Notes under the pieces: model-generated
The model's input: the letters and a program-made list of their open reading frames with translations, nothing else
Told to the model about the DNA's origin: nothing
Databases searched by the model: none
Source: JBKQHQ01 sp052148715
GTDB lineage: Bacteria; Pseudomonadota; Alphaproteobacteria; Rhizobiales; Xanthobacteraceae
Assembly: GCA_052148715.1 (NCBI GenBank)
Contig: JBKQHQ010000235.1
Location: forward strand, 48,811 to 112,810
DNA: 64,000 bases
Direction: 5' to 3'
In this document: one piece after another, positions 25,966 through 34,981 of the stretch
Layout: each line of letters starts with the position of its first letter
Numbering within the stretch: the stretch's first letter is position 1
Position numbers and translations under genes: made by a program

Positions 25966-26763
25966 ATGAAAAGCTCGTATCTGCTGGCCTCGGCATCGAC
26001 ATTGGCGATGACGGGCGTCGCTGGTGCCGCCGACTTGCCTGTGAAATACGTGCCGCCCGGGCAGGTTGCCAGCTGGGCGGGGTTTTACCTCGGCATCAAT
26101 GGCGGCGTGGTAACCCACCAGTCGACCACCAAGGACTTGGATAACTGGGCCGACATAAGCTACGTCTCCAATAACAACTTGAAGAGCACAGGCGGCACAT
26201 TTGGCGGTCAAGTGGGCTACAATTGGCAGGATGATGCCTTCGTGTATGGCCTCGAAGCCGATTGGAACTGGACCTCCAATCGCGCGTTCAACAGCATTTC
26301 GATGTGTCCTAGCTGCAACGGCGGCCCCGGCGGCACCGGTGGTGGCGCCGCGATGGTGCGCGCCAATATGGATTGGATGTCGACGATACGCGGCCGGGCG
26401 GGTATCGCCGTGGGCCATTTGTCCAACACGTTCATGTACCTCACCGGCGGCGTGGCTTTTGCCGACATCAACAACCGGTGGGGCGCCGGTTACAACGCCG
26501 GCGCGGCCGCTGCGCGGGTCAGCGACAGCAATTTCGTGTCGGATAACACGAAGGTTGGTTGGGTCGTGGGGACCGGCTTTGAGCATATGTTCGCCGGCGC
26601 TCCGCACTGGACCTTCAAGGCAGAGGCCCTGTGGGCTGATTTTGGAACCACGACCGTAACGAACCCTGGGCCAAGCACCTTCAATTTGGATGTTAAACTG
26701 TTCCACACCGAATTCCAGAATCAGGCCGTTATTGGTCGCGTCGGAATAAATTTTAAGTTCTGA
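25966..26763 (+). CDS. Outer-membrane beta-barrel protein, Omp25/Omp31-like
   Basis: A 265-residue barrel protein with a signal peptide (MKSSYLLASASTLAMTGVAGA, then ADLPVKY). The mature start ADLPVKYVPP and the WAGFYLGINGG, GQVGYNWQ, GLEADWNW and GGVAFADI strands are typical of Omp25/Omp31 and RopB proteins of Hyphomicrobiales. The protein ends in Phe (GRVGINFKF), as needed for barrel insertion. Start ATG 25966 follows GGGAGG by 5 bases. It forms abundant surface barrels in relatives; the specific role is unknown. Confidence 0.9.
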   Translation: MKSSYLLASASTLAMTGVAGAADLPVKYVPPGQVASWAGFYLGINGGVVTHQSTTKDLDNWADISYVSNNNLKSTGGTFGGQVGYNWQDDAFVYGLEADWNWTSNRAFNSISMCPSCNGGPGGTGGGAAMVRANMDWMSTIRGRAGIAVGHLSNTFMYLTGGVAFADINNRWGAGYNAGAAAARVSDSNFVSDNTKVGWVVGTGFEHMFAGAPHWTFKAEALWADFGTTTVTNPGPSTFNLDVKLFHTEFQNQAVIGRVGINFKF

Positions 26764-26868
26764 CACACAATTAAGTCGACGAGAAACCCCGTCCTTGGCT
26801 TGGTATTTGTCGAGCAGCATTCCGGTCGCTCGCTACAACATCCCGACCGCACAACGCCCCCGCACTAA

Positions 26869-28635
26869 TCAAGCGTCGAACGCATCGCTCTTCAGCGCGG
26901 CGGTGTCCTTCAGCAGCGCGAGGTCGGGCGCGGGCAGCGCGGCGCCGTTGTCGCGAAAGCGGTTGATGATCGGATAGCGCCGGTCGCGGCCGAAATTCCG
27001 TTCCGTCACCTTGACCCCGGGCGCGGCCTGGCGCCGTTTGTATTCGGCGAGGTTGAGCATGCGATCGATCTTGAGCACGGTCTCGCGGTCGAAGCCCGAC
27101 GCGACGATGGACGCGATCGGCTCCTCGCGCTCGACCAGCCGCTCAAGGATGGCATCGAGCACGTCGTAGGGCGGCAGCGTGTCCTGGTCGGTCTGGTCTT
27201 CCCGCAGCTCGGCCGTCGGCGCGCGCACGAGCACGTTCTCCGGAATGACCAGCCCGGCCGGGCCCAGCGACCAATCCGGCTTCCAGTGATTGCGTAGGCG
27301 CGCGAGCCGATAGACCTGGGTCTTGTAGAGATCCTTGATCGGGTTGAAGCCGCCGTTCATGTCGCCATAGAGCGTCGCGTAGCCAACCGACATCTCCGAC
27401 TTGTTGCCGGTGGTCACCAGCATGAGCCCGAATTTGTTGGACATCGCCATCAGGATGGTGCCGCGTGCCCGCGCCTGCAGGTTCTCCTCGGTGACGTCGC
27501 GGGGGAGGCCGGCAAACAACGGCTTGAGCGCGTCCTCGACGCCGCTCACGGCCCGCTCGATCGGCAACACGTCGTAGGCGATACCGAGCGCCTTCACCAC
27601 GGCGGCCGCGTCATCGAGGGATTCCTGCGCCGTGAACCGATACGGCAGCATCACGCAGCGCACCCGGCCGGCGCCGAGCGCGTCGACCGCGATGGCGGCG
27701 GTCAGCGCCGAGTCGATGCCGCCGGAAAGCCCGAGCACCACGCCGGGAAAACCATTCTTGTCGACGTAATCGCGCAGACCGAGCACGCAGGCCGCGTAAT
27801 CCCCTTGGTCACCCTCCGCCGGGCTCGCCGTCGGTCCCCCCTCGCAGCGCCAAGTCGTGCCCGTGCGCAACCAGCGGGTCGTCACGACCTGCTCACGGAA
27901 GGCGGGGAGCCGGAAGGCCAACGAACGGTCGGCATGCAGCGCGAAGGAAGCACCGTCAAAGACGAGCTCGTCCTGGCCGCCGACCTGGTTCACGTAGATC
28001 ACCGGCCGCTCCTGCTCGGTCACCCGCGCCACCGCCACATTGAGCCGCACGTCGTCTTTGTCGCGCGAATATGGCGAGCCGTTCGGGACGATCAGCAGCT
28101 CGGCGCCGGTCTCGGCCAAACACTCGACCACGTCCTCGTAATCATCCGCCCAGTCGGTCCAGATATCTTCGCAAATCGGCATCCCGATGCGCACGCCGTG
28201 CACCGCGTTGACCGGGCCCGGCACCTTGCCGCGCGCAAAGACGCGCCGCTCATCGAACACGCCGTAGTTCGGGAGATTGACCTTGAAGCGCACCGCCGCG
28301 ATCCGGCCGCCGTCAAGCAGCGCGACCGCGTTATAGAGCTTGCCGCCCTCGACCCACGGCGTCCCGATCAGCAACGCCGGGCCGCCATCGGCGGTCTCAC
28401 GCGCAAGCTCTTCAACCGCCGAGCGGCAAGCCGCCTGGAAGGCCGGCTTGAGCACCAGGTCTTCGGGCGGATAGCCGGCGATGAACAACTCCGAGAAAGC
28501 GACGAGATCGGCGCCGGAAGCCGCGGCTTCCGCGCGGGCCTGGCGTGCCCTACGGGTATTGCCGGCAACGTCGCCGACGATGGGGTTGAGCTGCGCAATC
28601 GCTAGGGCGAGCCGATCTGAGGGGCGGGTATCCAT
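26869..28635 (-). CDS. nadE: Glutamine-dependent NAD+ synthetase
   Basis: It makes NAD from nicotinic acid adenine dinucleotide, ATP and glutamine-derived ammonia. The N-terminal nitrilase-type glutaminase domain shows the Glu (AFSELFIAGYPPED), Lys (FKVNLPNYGVFDE) and Cys (GMPICEDIWTDW) triad. The C-terminal synthetase has the PP-loop LSGGIDSALTAAI and the NKSEMSVGYATLYGDM segment. At 588 residues it is the two-domain form, slightly longer than average. It ends MDTRPSDR at its start and stands alone. Confidence 0.96.
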   Translation of the reverse strand: MDTRPSDRLALAIAQLNPIVGDVAGNTRRARQARAEAAASGADLVAFSELFIAGYPPEDLVLKPAFQAACRSAVEELARETADGGPALLIGTPWVEGGKLYNAVALLDGGRIAAVRFKVNLPNYGVFDERRVFARGKVPGPVNAVHGVRIGMPICEDIWTDWADDYEDVVECLAETGAELLIVPNGSPYSRDKDDVRLNVAVARVTEQERPVIYVNQVGGQDELVFDGASFALHADRSLAFRLPAFREQVVTTRWLRTGTTWRCEGGPTASPAEGDQGDYAACVLGLRDYVDKNGFPGVVLGLSGGIDSALTAAIAVDALGAGRVRCVMLPYRFTAQESLDDAAAVVKALGIAYDVLPIERAVSGVEDALKPLFAGLPRDVTEENLQARARGTILMAMSNKFGLMLVTTGNKSEMSVGYATLYGDMNGGFNPIKDLYKTQVYRLARLRNHWKPDWSLGPAGLVIPENVLVRAPTAELREDQTDQDTLPPYDVLDAILERLVEREEPIASIVASGFDRETVLKIDRMLNLAEYKRRQAAPGVKVTERNFGRDRRYPIINRFRDNGAALPAPDLALLKDTAALKSDAFDA

Positions 28636-28746
28636 CGCGTTGGTTTACCCTTGAGACAAGGTCCGCCGCAAATCGGGGCAACACGTGCCGGGCGCGCCGA
28701 TATAGGACGACTCCGCGTGGGCGATGTTTCGCTTCCGATTCCGTGC

Positions 28747-28752
28747 TATAAT
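28747..28752 (+). promoter_or_regulatory. Consensus -10 box before the Uma2 gene
   Basis: TATAAT at 28747-28752 stands out in GC-rich sequence 22 bases before the chosen start. The corresponding -35 region (about 28724-28729) is poor, so this may be an extended or activator-dependent promoter. Confidence 0.45.
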
Positions 28753-28774
28753 ATTTGGAGGACGGGGTAGCGCC

Positions 28775-29407
28775 ATGACCGAGCCGGCACCGCGGGGTTG
28801 GACCGTCGACGAGTTCTTCGCTTGGCAGGACAAGCAAGCCGAGCGGTACGAACTGGTCGACGGCTTTCCCGTGCGGATGATGGCCGGCGCCAAGAACGTG
28901 CACGACGACATCGTCGTCAACGTGCTCACCGACCTGCGCAACCAGCTTCGCGGCAGCGACTGCCGGCCGTTCACCGGCGACGGAAGCGTGGAGACGAAGC
29001 CGGGGCAAATCCGCCGCCCGGACGTAGGCGTTGATTGCGGCCGCCGCGACCCGAACGGCACGACAGCGACCTCGCCGCGCGTTGTGGTGGAGGTCCTGTC
29101 GCCGACCACGCGCGACTTCGACACCATCGGCAAGCTCGACGAATACCAAGGGATCAGCAGCCTGGAACGAATTCTGGTCATCGAGCCGAACGCGCCGGAA
29201 GTCATTGTTTGGGTACGAGGGGCGGACAACAGCTGGGTGAAGACCGTATGCAGGGGACTGGATCAGGAAATCGACATGCCTGAAATTGGCGCGACGCTCT
29301 CGCTCGCCGAAATCTACGACGGAGTAGAATTTCCGGCCCGGCCGCGGCTCGTGACCATCGAACCCGACACATCACCAGCTTCCGACAAGGAAACGGACCG
29401 GACGTGA
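28775..29407 (+). CDS. Uma2-family PD-(D/E)XK nuclease-like protein
   Basis: A 210-residue member of the Uma2 (DUF820) group, predicted restriction-endonuclease-fold proteins of unknown role. The active-site elements are visible: RRPDVGVD (Asp), VVVEVLSPTT (Glu) and DTIGKLDEYQ (Lys). Start ATG 28775 follows GGAGGA after a long 12-base gap. A TATAAT box lies 23 bases upstream. No methyltransferase or toxin-antitoxin partner is adjacent, so it is probably a lone copy. Confidence 0.85.
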   Translation: MTEPAPRGWTVDEFFAWQDKQAERYELVDGFPVRMMAGAKNVHDDIVVNVLTDLRNQLRGSDCRPFTGDGSVETKPGQIRRPDVGVDCGRRDPNGTTATSPRVVVEVLSPTTRDFDTIGKLDEYQGISSLERILVIEPNAPEVIVWVRGADNSWVKTVCRGLDQEIDMPEIGATLSLAEIYDGVEFPARPRLVTIEPDTSPASDKETDRT

Positions 29408-29470
29408 CCCTTTGCAGGGGCACCGCATTCCAACGGGCGCGCCGAAGCTCTCCCTGAGTAGCCGCGGAAC

Positions 29471-30490
29471 CTATTGGACCCCCATCGCAAACGGACCGAG
29501 CTTGAGGTGCGCCTGCAAGAAAACCCCGTAGTGATCGGTCTTCCAATCGACCGGCTGCGGGACGCTCAGCTCGCCGACGACGCGCCCTTCGAAATGACTA
29601 TTCCCCGTCGCTTCCATATGCCAGTAGCGGGCGCCTACGCCGATATCGAACGCCTCGTTCAAGGCGTAGGACAGGGTCGCCTCCAATTGATAGCCGGTTC
29701 CATGACCGTCTTCGGGGATGGCGCCGGTCAAATCGCCGGGCTCGGTACCGATGCGCAGCCAGTGCGCGTCGGTGCCGTTAAGCGCGACGTAAGGAAGCCA
29801 GGCCGCGTCCACGCCGAGCTTGAGGCGATCGGTCAGCTTGACCTCGCCGTTGGCGCCCACCCGCAAGGAATTCCAATTGTTCTGTTGGGTGATGACCAGG
29901 ACGTAACTTGGAACAAGGAACGAGCACACGTCCGTATTGGTTGCCATCTGGCCGCAGCCATAGGCGCTCACCTGTTCATTGAGAAAGTGATAGCCGACGA
30001 AGGCCCCTACCCGGTATGTCGACGTGCGAACGAAATCGGCTCCGACGTCCATGCTGAAATATCGCATATAGCCGTTCTTCTCGTCGCTGGTCGTTCTTGA
30101 ATACGGATCGATTCCAGGTGGAAAGTCCTGATCGATGAGGTTGCCGTCGAAGAACGTGCCGCCGCCCAGATAGCCCTTCAGGAAGAAGCCGCTCGACGTA
30201 TCCAGCCGGCCGTAGGCTTCGCCCGAATTGCTGTACATGTTGCCGTAGTTCAGCTGCGACACCAGTGCGGTGCCAGCCGGGTTGTAGAGTTGCTTGCCGG
30301 TCTGCGCCCAGCCGAACCAATAGCGTGCACCCACTTGGATGTCGTAGGTGGGAATGGCCTTTTTGGGAACAATGACCGGAACCGGCGCGACGTCCAGAAC
30401 CGCAGGCCAATCCGCCGCTCTACTCGGCAGGCCGATCAAGACACTCGGCGCCAGAGCGGCCGCAAAAAGCAATAACACCCTGCCCGACAC
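29471..30490 (-). CDS. Outer-membrane beta-barrel protein, unrecognised family
   Basis: A 339-residue protein with a signal peptide ending PSRAAD and a series of alternating amphipathic strands (YDIQVGARYWFGW, GYMRYFSMDVGADF, YRVGAFVGYHFL, DRLKLGVDAAWLPYVAL, YQLEATLSYALNEAFDIGVGARYWHM), so an outer-membrane barrel is likely. A single disulphide is possible (YGCGQ and DVCSF). Overall layout is reminiscent of omptin-like barrels, but I do not see their catalytic residues with confidence. It is convergent with the Uma2 gene and has its own upstream region. Confidence 0.75.
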   Translation of the reverse strand: MSGRVLLLFAAALAPSVLIGLPSRAADWPAVLDVAPVPVIVPKKAIPTYDIQVGARYWFGWAQTGKQLYNPAGTALVSQLNYGNMYSNSGEAYGRLDTSSGFFLKGYLGGGTFFDGNLIDQDFPPGIDPYSRTTSDEKNGYMRYFSMDVGADFVRTSTYRVGAFVGYHFLNEQVSAYGCGQMATNTDVCSFLVPSYVLVITQQNNWNSLRVGANGEVKLTDRLKLGVDAAWLPYVALNGTDAHWLRIGTEPGDLTGAIPEDGHGTGYQLEATLSYALNEAFDIGVGARYWHMEATGNSHFEGRVVGELSVPQPVDWKTDHYGVFLQAHLKLGPFAMGVQ

Positions 30491-30690
30491 GACATCCCCC
30501 CAGCACTTCAGCCGGGTGGAGTGTGTTATCGATTGGTTGCCAGACTGCTTAAGCCTTTAGTGACCTAGCCCGCCGCCGCCCTCAAAATTCCATTTACCTT
30601 TACAAGGCGTTACCAACCGCCGGTGGCCGGTGCGCGCTGCAATGCGGGTCGTTCAATCGGAGCTCGATGCTGCCGAAATTCGCAGGTTGT

Positions 30691-31479
30691 TCATTCTAGG
30701 AAATCCGAGATGATTTCCGCGGATTCGCCAGCGCTGGTGACAAGAAACAGATGGCCGTCGTCGATGGTTACCAGCCGCGCGTCCGGGATCAGACTTGCTA
30801 GGATGCGTCCGTTGGCGACTGGCACGATCGGATCGTCGGTCCCCGCCATCACCAGCGTCGGCTGCGACAGGAGGCGAAGCCACGGCAGGCTGCTCCAGCC
30901 GAGGCCCGCGGCCAGCTGCAGGTAATAGCCGTAGTCGCTCGCCCAGCGGACATGGCGAAGATGCTGGCGCACCAGCTCGGGCGAGCCGCGCAACGCTCCG
31001 CCATAGATGTCGCCGGCGACCCGTTTCATGTAGTCGGGATCCTTATAGCGTCGCGGCGTCGCCATCTTGAGCAGCACGGTGGGCTTTCCGGGCACCATCA
31101 GGTGGCCGGGCGAGGTCGCCGCGAGCACCAGCCGCCGGCAGCGCTTCGCCTGCTGGAAGGCGAACTGCTGCGCCAGCACGCCTCCCCACGACACGCCGAG
31201 CACGTCCACCTGCGCATATCCCAGTTGGTCGAGCAGCTGCGCGCTCAGCCGCGCCAAGGTCGAGGGACGATAAGGCAGCTTGGGCGGCGGCGAGCCGCCG
31301 ACGCCCGGCACGTCGAAGATGAGCGCTTCCGGACCCTCCAGCGCCTCGAGAAACGGCTCGACCAACTCAATATTAGCGCCGATCCCATTGAAGAGCAGCA
31401 GCGGCGGGCGTTCCTTGGCACCATGCCGAACGCCGACGCGCAGCGTCTGTCCTCCGACGTCGTGCAGGCTGATCTCCAC
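30691..31479 (-). CDS. phaZ: Poly(3-hydroxyalkanoate) depolymerase, alpha/beta hydrolase
   Basis: It hydrolyses intracellular medium-chain PHA granules, releasing 3-hydroxy acids. The alpha/beta-hydrolase fold shows VLGVSWGGVLAQQFA (nucleophile Ser), the acid in AGTDDPIVPVANG and the His in DDGHLFLVTSAG. At 262 residues it resembles the TIGR02240 depolymerases found between Pseudomonas synthase genes. Its GTG start is the codon directly after the TAA of phaC, so the two are translationally coupled. It is last in the operon. Confidence 0.9.
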   Translation of the reverse strand: MEISLHDVGGQTLRVGVRHGAKERPPLLLFNGIGANIELVEPFLEALEGPEALIFDVPGVGGSPPPKLPYRPSTLARLSAQLLDQLGYAQVDVLGVSWGGVLAQQFAFQQAKRCRRLVLAATSPGHLMVPGKPTVLLKMATPRRYKDPDYMKRVAGDIYGGALRGSPELVRQHLRHVRWASDYGYYLQLAAGLGWSSLPWLRLLSQPTLVMAGTDDPIVPVANGRILASLIPDARLVTIDDGHLFLVTSAGESAEIISDFLE

Positions 31480-33186
31480 TTATTTCTCCATGACGTAGCG
31501 GCCGGGCGCGTCGCCGAGCGGTGGGTTGTGCTCGCCGCCAAGGGCAGCGGGCGCCGAAACCTTCTCGCCGGCGCGTGCCTTGATCCATTCGAGCCAGTGC
31601 GGCCACCAGCTCCCAGTATGCTTCGCCGCGCCTTCCTGCCAGGCTTCCGCGCTCGCCGGGCGCGCCCCGGCTGCCCAGAAGAAGGCTTTGGGATTACCGG
31701 GCGGATTGAGCAGGCTTTGGATGTGACCGCTGTTGGCGAGCACGAACGTGCTCCGGTCGCCGTAGAGTTTCGCCGTCTTGTAACACCCCTGCCACGGGGT
31801 GATGTGATCGGTCACGCCGGCGACCACGTAGCTATCCAAGTCCACTCGGCGCATGTCGAGCGGCTCGCCGCGCACCTTGATGCGGCCGGCATTGACGTAG
31901 GGATTGGTGTCGATGAGATCGAGGAAGTCTGCGTGCAGGCGGGCGGGGAGCCGCGTGGTGTCGTTGTTCCAGTAGAGGACGTCGAAAGCGGGCGGCGCGT
32001 TGCCGAGCAGATAATTGTTCACCCAGTAGTTCCAGATCAGGTCGTTGGGCCGCATCCAGGCGAACATGCGCGCCAGCTCCTGGCCTTCGAGCACGCCCTT
32101 GAGCTGCGAGGCGCTTTTCGCGGCGAGGATCGATTCCGGAGTGACAAAAGCTCCGGCGGTGGAGTCCTGCGCGACCGCCATGTCGAGCACGCAGACCGCC
32201 ACGGTGGCGCTGTGGACCTTTGGCTCGTTGCGCGCCGCGAGGTTGCCGAGGAACGCCGACGTGGTGATGCCGCCGGAGCACGAGCCCCAGATGTTGACGT
32301 CCTCGCTCCCGGTGATGTCCCGCATCACGTCCACGGCTTCCTCCAGCGCCTCGACATAGGTGTCGAGCCCGAAATGGGCCTCGGCGGCGGTCGGGTTCTT
32401 CCAGCTTATGGCGAAGGTCTGCAGGTCACCCTTCAGGGCAAACTGAACGATGCTTTTTTCGGGCGCCAGATCGAAGACGTAGAACTTGTTGATCTGCGGT
32501 GGGGCGATCAGGAGCGGCCGCTTGTGCACTTCGGCTCCCATCGGTCGGTACTGGATCAGCTCCATCACCGGGCTGCGGTACACGACCGAGCCCGGAGTCG
32601 TCCCCAGATTCTTGCCGAGGGCGAACTTCCGCTTATCGACCTGCGCCGGCAGGCCGCCGTTGTGCGCGAGATCACCGACAAGATTTTCCAGGCCGTGCGC
32701 GAGGCTCGTGCCGGCGGTGTCGATAAGCTTCTTCAGCGCCGCGGGATTGCCCGCGAGTGAGTTAGCCGGCGACATCGCATCGACGAGCAGCGATACGACG
32801 AAACGCGCGCGCTCCGTGTCGCGCTTGTTCAGCTTCGCCTCGTCCACGAACTTGTTGAGCGCGTCGCCCCAGGCCAGATAGCACTGGGCGAGCGCCCGAT
32901 ACGCCACACTCTCTTTCCATGCCGGATCGGCAAAACGCTTGTCCTTGGCGTCGGGCGCAAGCTCGGAGCGGCCGGTCGCGATGCGGCCGAGCTCGCCGAG
33001 AAACGAAAAATATTGGCGTGCCACCAGCCCCGGACTGCTCACCATTTGCCCGAGCAGCATGCGTGCCGAATCCGCAATATCCTGGCCGCGCACCCCGACC
33101 AGCGGATTGGCCGCCAGCGTGTTCTGCGCTGCCTGCTCGCGGATGTCTTGATCCGAAGTCCCGGATTCACGGTTTTCAGTTGTCAT
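31480..33186 (-). CDS. phaC: Class II-like poly(3-hydroxyalkanoate) synthase
   Basis: It polymerises (R)-3-hydroxyacyl-CoA on the granule surface. The 568-residue length and sequence resemble class II (medium-chain) synthases. The catalytic triad is Cys303 in IWGSCSGG, Asp460 in GVTDHITPW and His488 in ANSGHIQS; the spacing closely follows that of Pseudomonas PhaC1. The stop of the DUF445 gene lies within the TGAGGGAGGAAG ribosome-binding region of this gene, so they are coupled. The adjacent phaZ, phaJ-like and fadD genes support a fatty-acid-fed medium-chain pathway. Confidence 0.93.
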   Translation of the reverse strand: MTTENRESGTSDQDIREQAAQNTLAANPLVGVRGQDIADSARMLLGQMVSSPGLVARQYFSFLGELGRIATGRSELAPDAKDKRFADPAWKESVAYRALAQCYLAWGDALNKFVDEAKLNKRDTERARFVVSLLVDAMSPANSLAGNPAALKKLIDTAGTSLAHGLENLVGDLAHNGGLPAQVDKRKFALGKNLGTTPGSVVYRSPVMELIQYRPMGAEVHKRPLLIAPPQINKFYVFDLAPEKSIVQFALKGDLQTFAISWKNPTAAEAHFGLDTYVEALEEAVDVMRDITGSEDVNIWGSCSGGITTSAFLGNLAARNEPKVHSATVAVCVLDMAVAQDSTAGAFVTPESILAAKSASQLKGVLEGQELARMFAWMRPNDLIWNYWVNNYLLGNAPPAFDVLYWNNDTTRLPARLHADFLDLIDTNPYVNAGRIKVRGEPLDMRRVDLDSYVVAGVTDHITPWQGCYKTAKLYGDRSTFVLANSGHIQSLLNPPGNPKAFFWAAGARPASAEAWQEGAAKHTGSWWPHWLEWIKARAGEKVSAPAALGGEHNPPLGDAPGRYVMEK

Positions 33187-33199
33187 GGCGCTTCCTCCC

Positions 33200-34495
33200 T
33201 CACCGCAACGCCAAGCGGGTAGCGCTGAAGATGACGAGCCCGAGCAGCCCGCCCACCAGCGTGCCGTTGATGCGGATATATTGCAGGTCCTTCCCGAGAC
33301 TGAGCTCGATGGTGCGGACCGCGTGCTTTGTATCCCACGACTTCACCTGCGCGGCCACGAAGGCGGCGACTTCGTGCTTGTAGCGCTCGGTCATGGCGGC
33401 TGCGGCTTTCGCCAGCCACCGGTTCAGCCGCGCCCGCAGATCTTGATCGTGCTGCAGTTTCGCGGCGATGTCACTCAAGAACGTCTCGAAGCCCGGCCGA
33501 ATGAGCCCGTCCTCGCGCTCGATGTCCGCGCGCAGGGAGGCGACGAGCCGGTCGAAGCCCTCGGCCAGGATCTCGCGCAACTCGGCGCGAGCGAGCAGCT
33601 CGTGCTTGAGTGCCTCAACCTTTTCACGATGCTCGGGCGAGCTTTTGAGCTTGACGACGAATTCCGCGATCAGGCGGTCGAACTCGGCGCGCAATGGATG
33701 GGCTGGGTCTCGGCGTACGTCCGTGAGCAGCGAATGGCTGGCGCCAATCAGTCGCTGCAGCAAATACGCGTCGGCGAAGAAGAACCGGAACAGCGTAGGC
33801 AGCTCGGCGCGAATCCGATCGCGAATAGCATTGAGCGCTGCCGGCTCCGCAAGCCGCGACTCGATCCGGCCAAGCACCTCGTCGAGAATCGCATGGTGAC
33901 GGCGGTTGCGGGTGATGACCTCCAGCGATGTGCCGATCATTTGTCCCATGTCCAGCGCGTCGAGCCGCTCTATGACGCCGCGCTCGATCTCGCCGCGGAG
34001 CATCTCCCGGTCGATGGCATCGATCGCGTCTGGAAGGAGCCGCGCCGCGTGGACGGCGATCTCTTTGCGATTGCGGGGCTCGGCGAGCCAACGGCCCGCG
34101 CTGGCCGCCGGGTCGAGCGCCAAAACCTTCTCGCCGACCCGCGCGCCGGCCAGGAAGTGCTTGGCGATGAAGTTGCCGATCGCCTCGGCGATGCGCGTCT
34201 GGTTGGCCGGGATGATCGCGGTGTGTGGAAGCTTGAGCCCGAGCGGATGCCGAAACAGCGCCGTCACGGCGTACCAGTCCGCGAGCGCCCCGATGATCGC
34301 CGCCTCGGCGAAGGCCGCGATATAGGCAAGCGCCGGGTGCCGTCCCTCGAGCGTCTTGGCGCCAATGTAGGTCATTGCGCAGAGGCCGACGAGCCCGGTC
34401 GCCCACGCCTTCCGGCGCGCCAGGGCACGGACCGCCGTCAAATCGGTTGCCGCAGGAGGACCGGCGCGGTGGGGCCAATCCTCAGGACGAAGCAT
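33200..34495 (-). CDS. DUF445 membrane protein inside the PHA operon
   Basis: A 431-residue DUF445 (YjiN-like) protein. Hydrophobic segments lie near the N-terminus (GLVGLCAMTYIGAK; AYIAAFAEAAIIGALADWYAVTALF, the family hallmark) and at the very C-terminus (GGLLGLVIFSATRLAL). Between them is a long, charged, probably helical region, so the bulk is likely outside the membrane. Its ATG overlaps the phaJ stop by 14 bases and phaC follows 13 bases after its end. No molecular function is established for the family; here it may act on granules or envelope stress, which is inference. Confidence 0.9.
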   Translation of the reverse strand: MLRPEDWPHRAGPPAATDLTAVRALARRKAWATGLVGLCAMTYIGAKTLEGRHPALAYIAAFAEAAIIGALADWYAVTALFRHPLGLKLPHTAIIPANQTRIAEAIGNFIAKHFLAGARVGEKVLALDPAASAGRWLAEPRNRKEIAVHAARLLPDAIDAIDREMLRGEIERGVIERLDALDMGQMIGTSLEVITRNRRHHAILDEVLGRIESRLAEPAALNAIRDRIRAELPTLFRFFFADAYLLQRLIGASHSLLTDVRRDPAHPLRAEFDRLIAEFVVKLKSSPEHREKVEALKHELLARAELREILAEGFDRLVASLRADIEREDGLIRPGFETFLSDIAAKLQHDQDLRARLNRWLAKAAAAMTERYKHEVAAFVAAQVKSWDTKHAVRTIELSLGKDLQYIRINGTLVGGLLGLVIFSATRLALR

Positions 34496-34964
34496 CGGGC
34501 TTGCCGATCAGCATGCACAAGACCTCGGCGACGAGGGCGGGCTTCTGCTCGCCCTCGATCTCCAGAGTGCACTGCAACTTGAGAAGCATCCGGCCGCCCT
34601 TCTGCGGCTCAGCCGCGGCGAGGGTCGCATGCGTCCGCACCCGTGCGCCCGCCTTGACGGGTGCAATGAAGCGGGCCTTGTCCAATCCGTAATTGAGACC
34701 GGTTACGGCATCCGGCGGGATCACGCCGAGCTCCATCACGCTCGCGGCGAGGAGAGAAAGGGTGAGATAGCCGTGCGCGACTGGCCCGCCGAACGGGCTT
34801 TCGCGTTTGGCGCGCTCGACATCGACGTGAATCCACTGGTGATCGCCGGTGCAGGCCGCGAACTGATCGATGCGGTCTTGCCCGACCGTGATCCAGTCCG
34901 AGACCCCGAGCTCGCGGCCAACGAGCTGCGGGGCTGTCGTCATGTTGTAGCCGGACATTGCCAT
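34482..34964 (-). CDS. phaJ: MaoC-like (R)-specific enoyl-CoA hydratase
   Basis: This hot-dog-fold hydratase would convert trans-2-enoyl-CoA to (R)-3-hydroxyacyl-CoA, the monomer for phaC. The family motif ACTGDHQWIHVDVERAK, with catalytic Asp and His, is intact, followed by GGPVAHGYLTLSLL. About 160 residues. Start ATG 34964 follows GGAGG by 7 bases; a longer frame to 35618 overlaps fadD and is rejected. It sits 17 bases after fadD and overlaps DUF445. Some relatives are annotated as nodulation protein N-like; the operon argues for PHA monomer supply. Confidence 0.88.
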   Translation of the reverse strand: MAMSGYNMTTAPQLVGRELGVSDWITVGQDRIDQFAACTGDHQWIHVDVERAKRESPFGGPVAHGYLTLSLLAASVMELGVIPPDAVTGLNYGLDKARFIAPVKAGARVRTHATLAAAEPQKGGRMLLKLQCTLEIEGEQKPALVAEVLCMLIGKPDASS

Positions 34965-34981
34965 AGCGCTTGCCTCCGCTC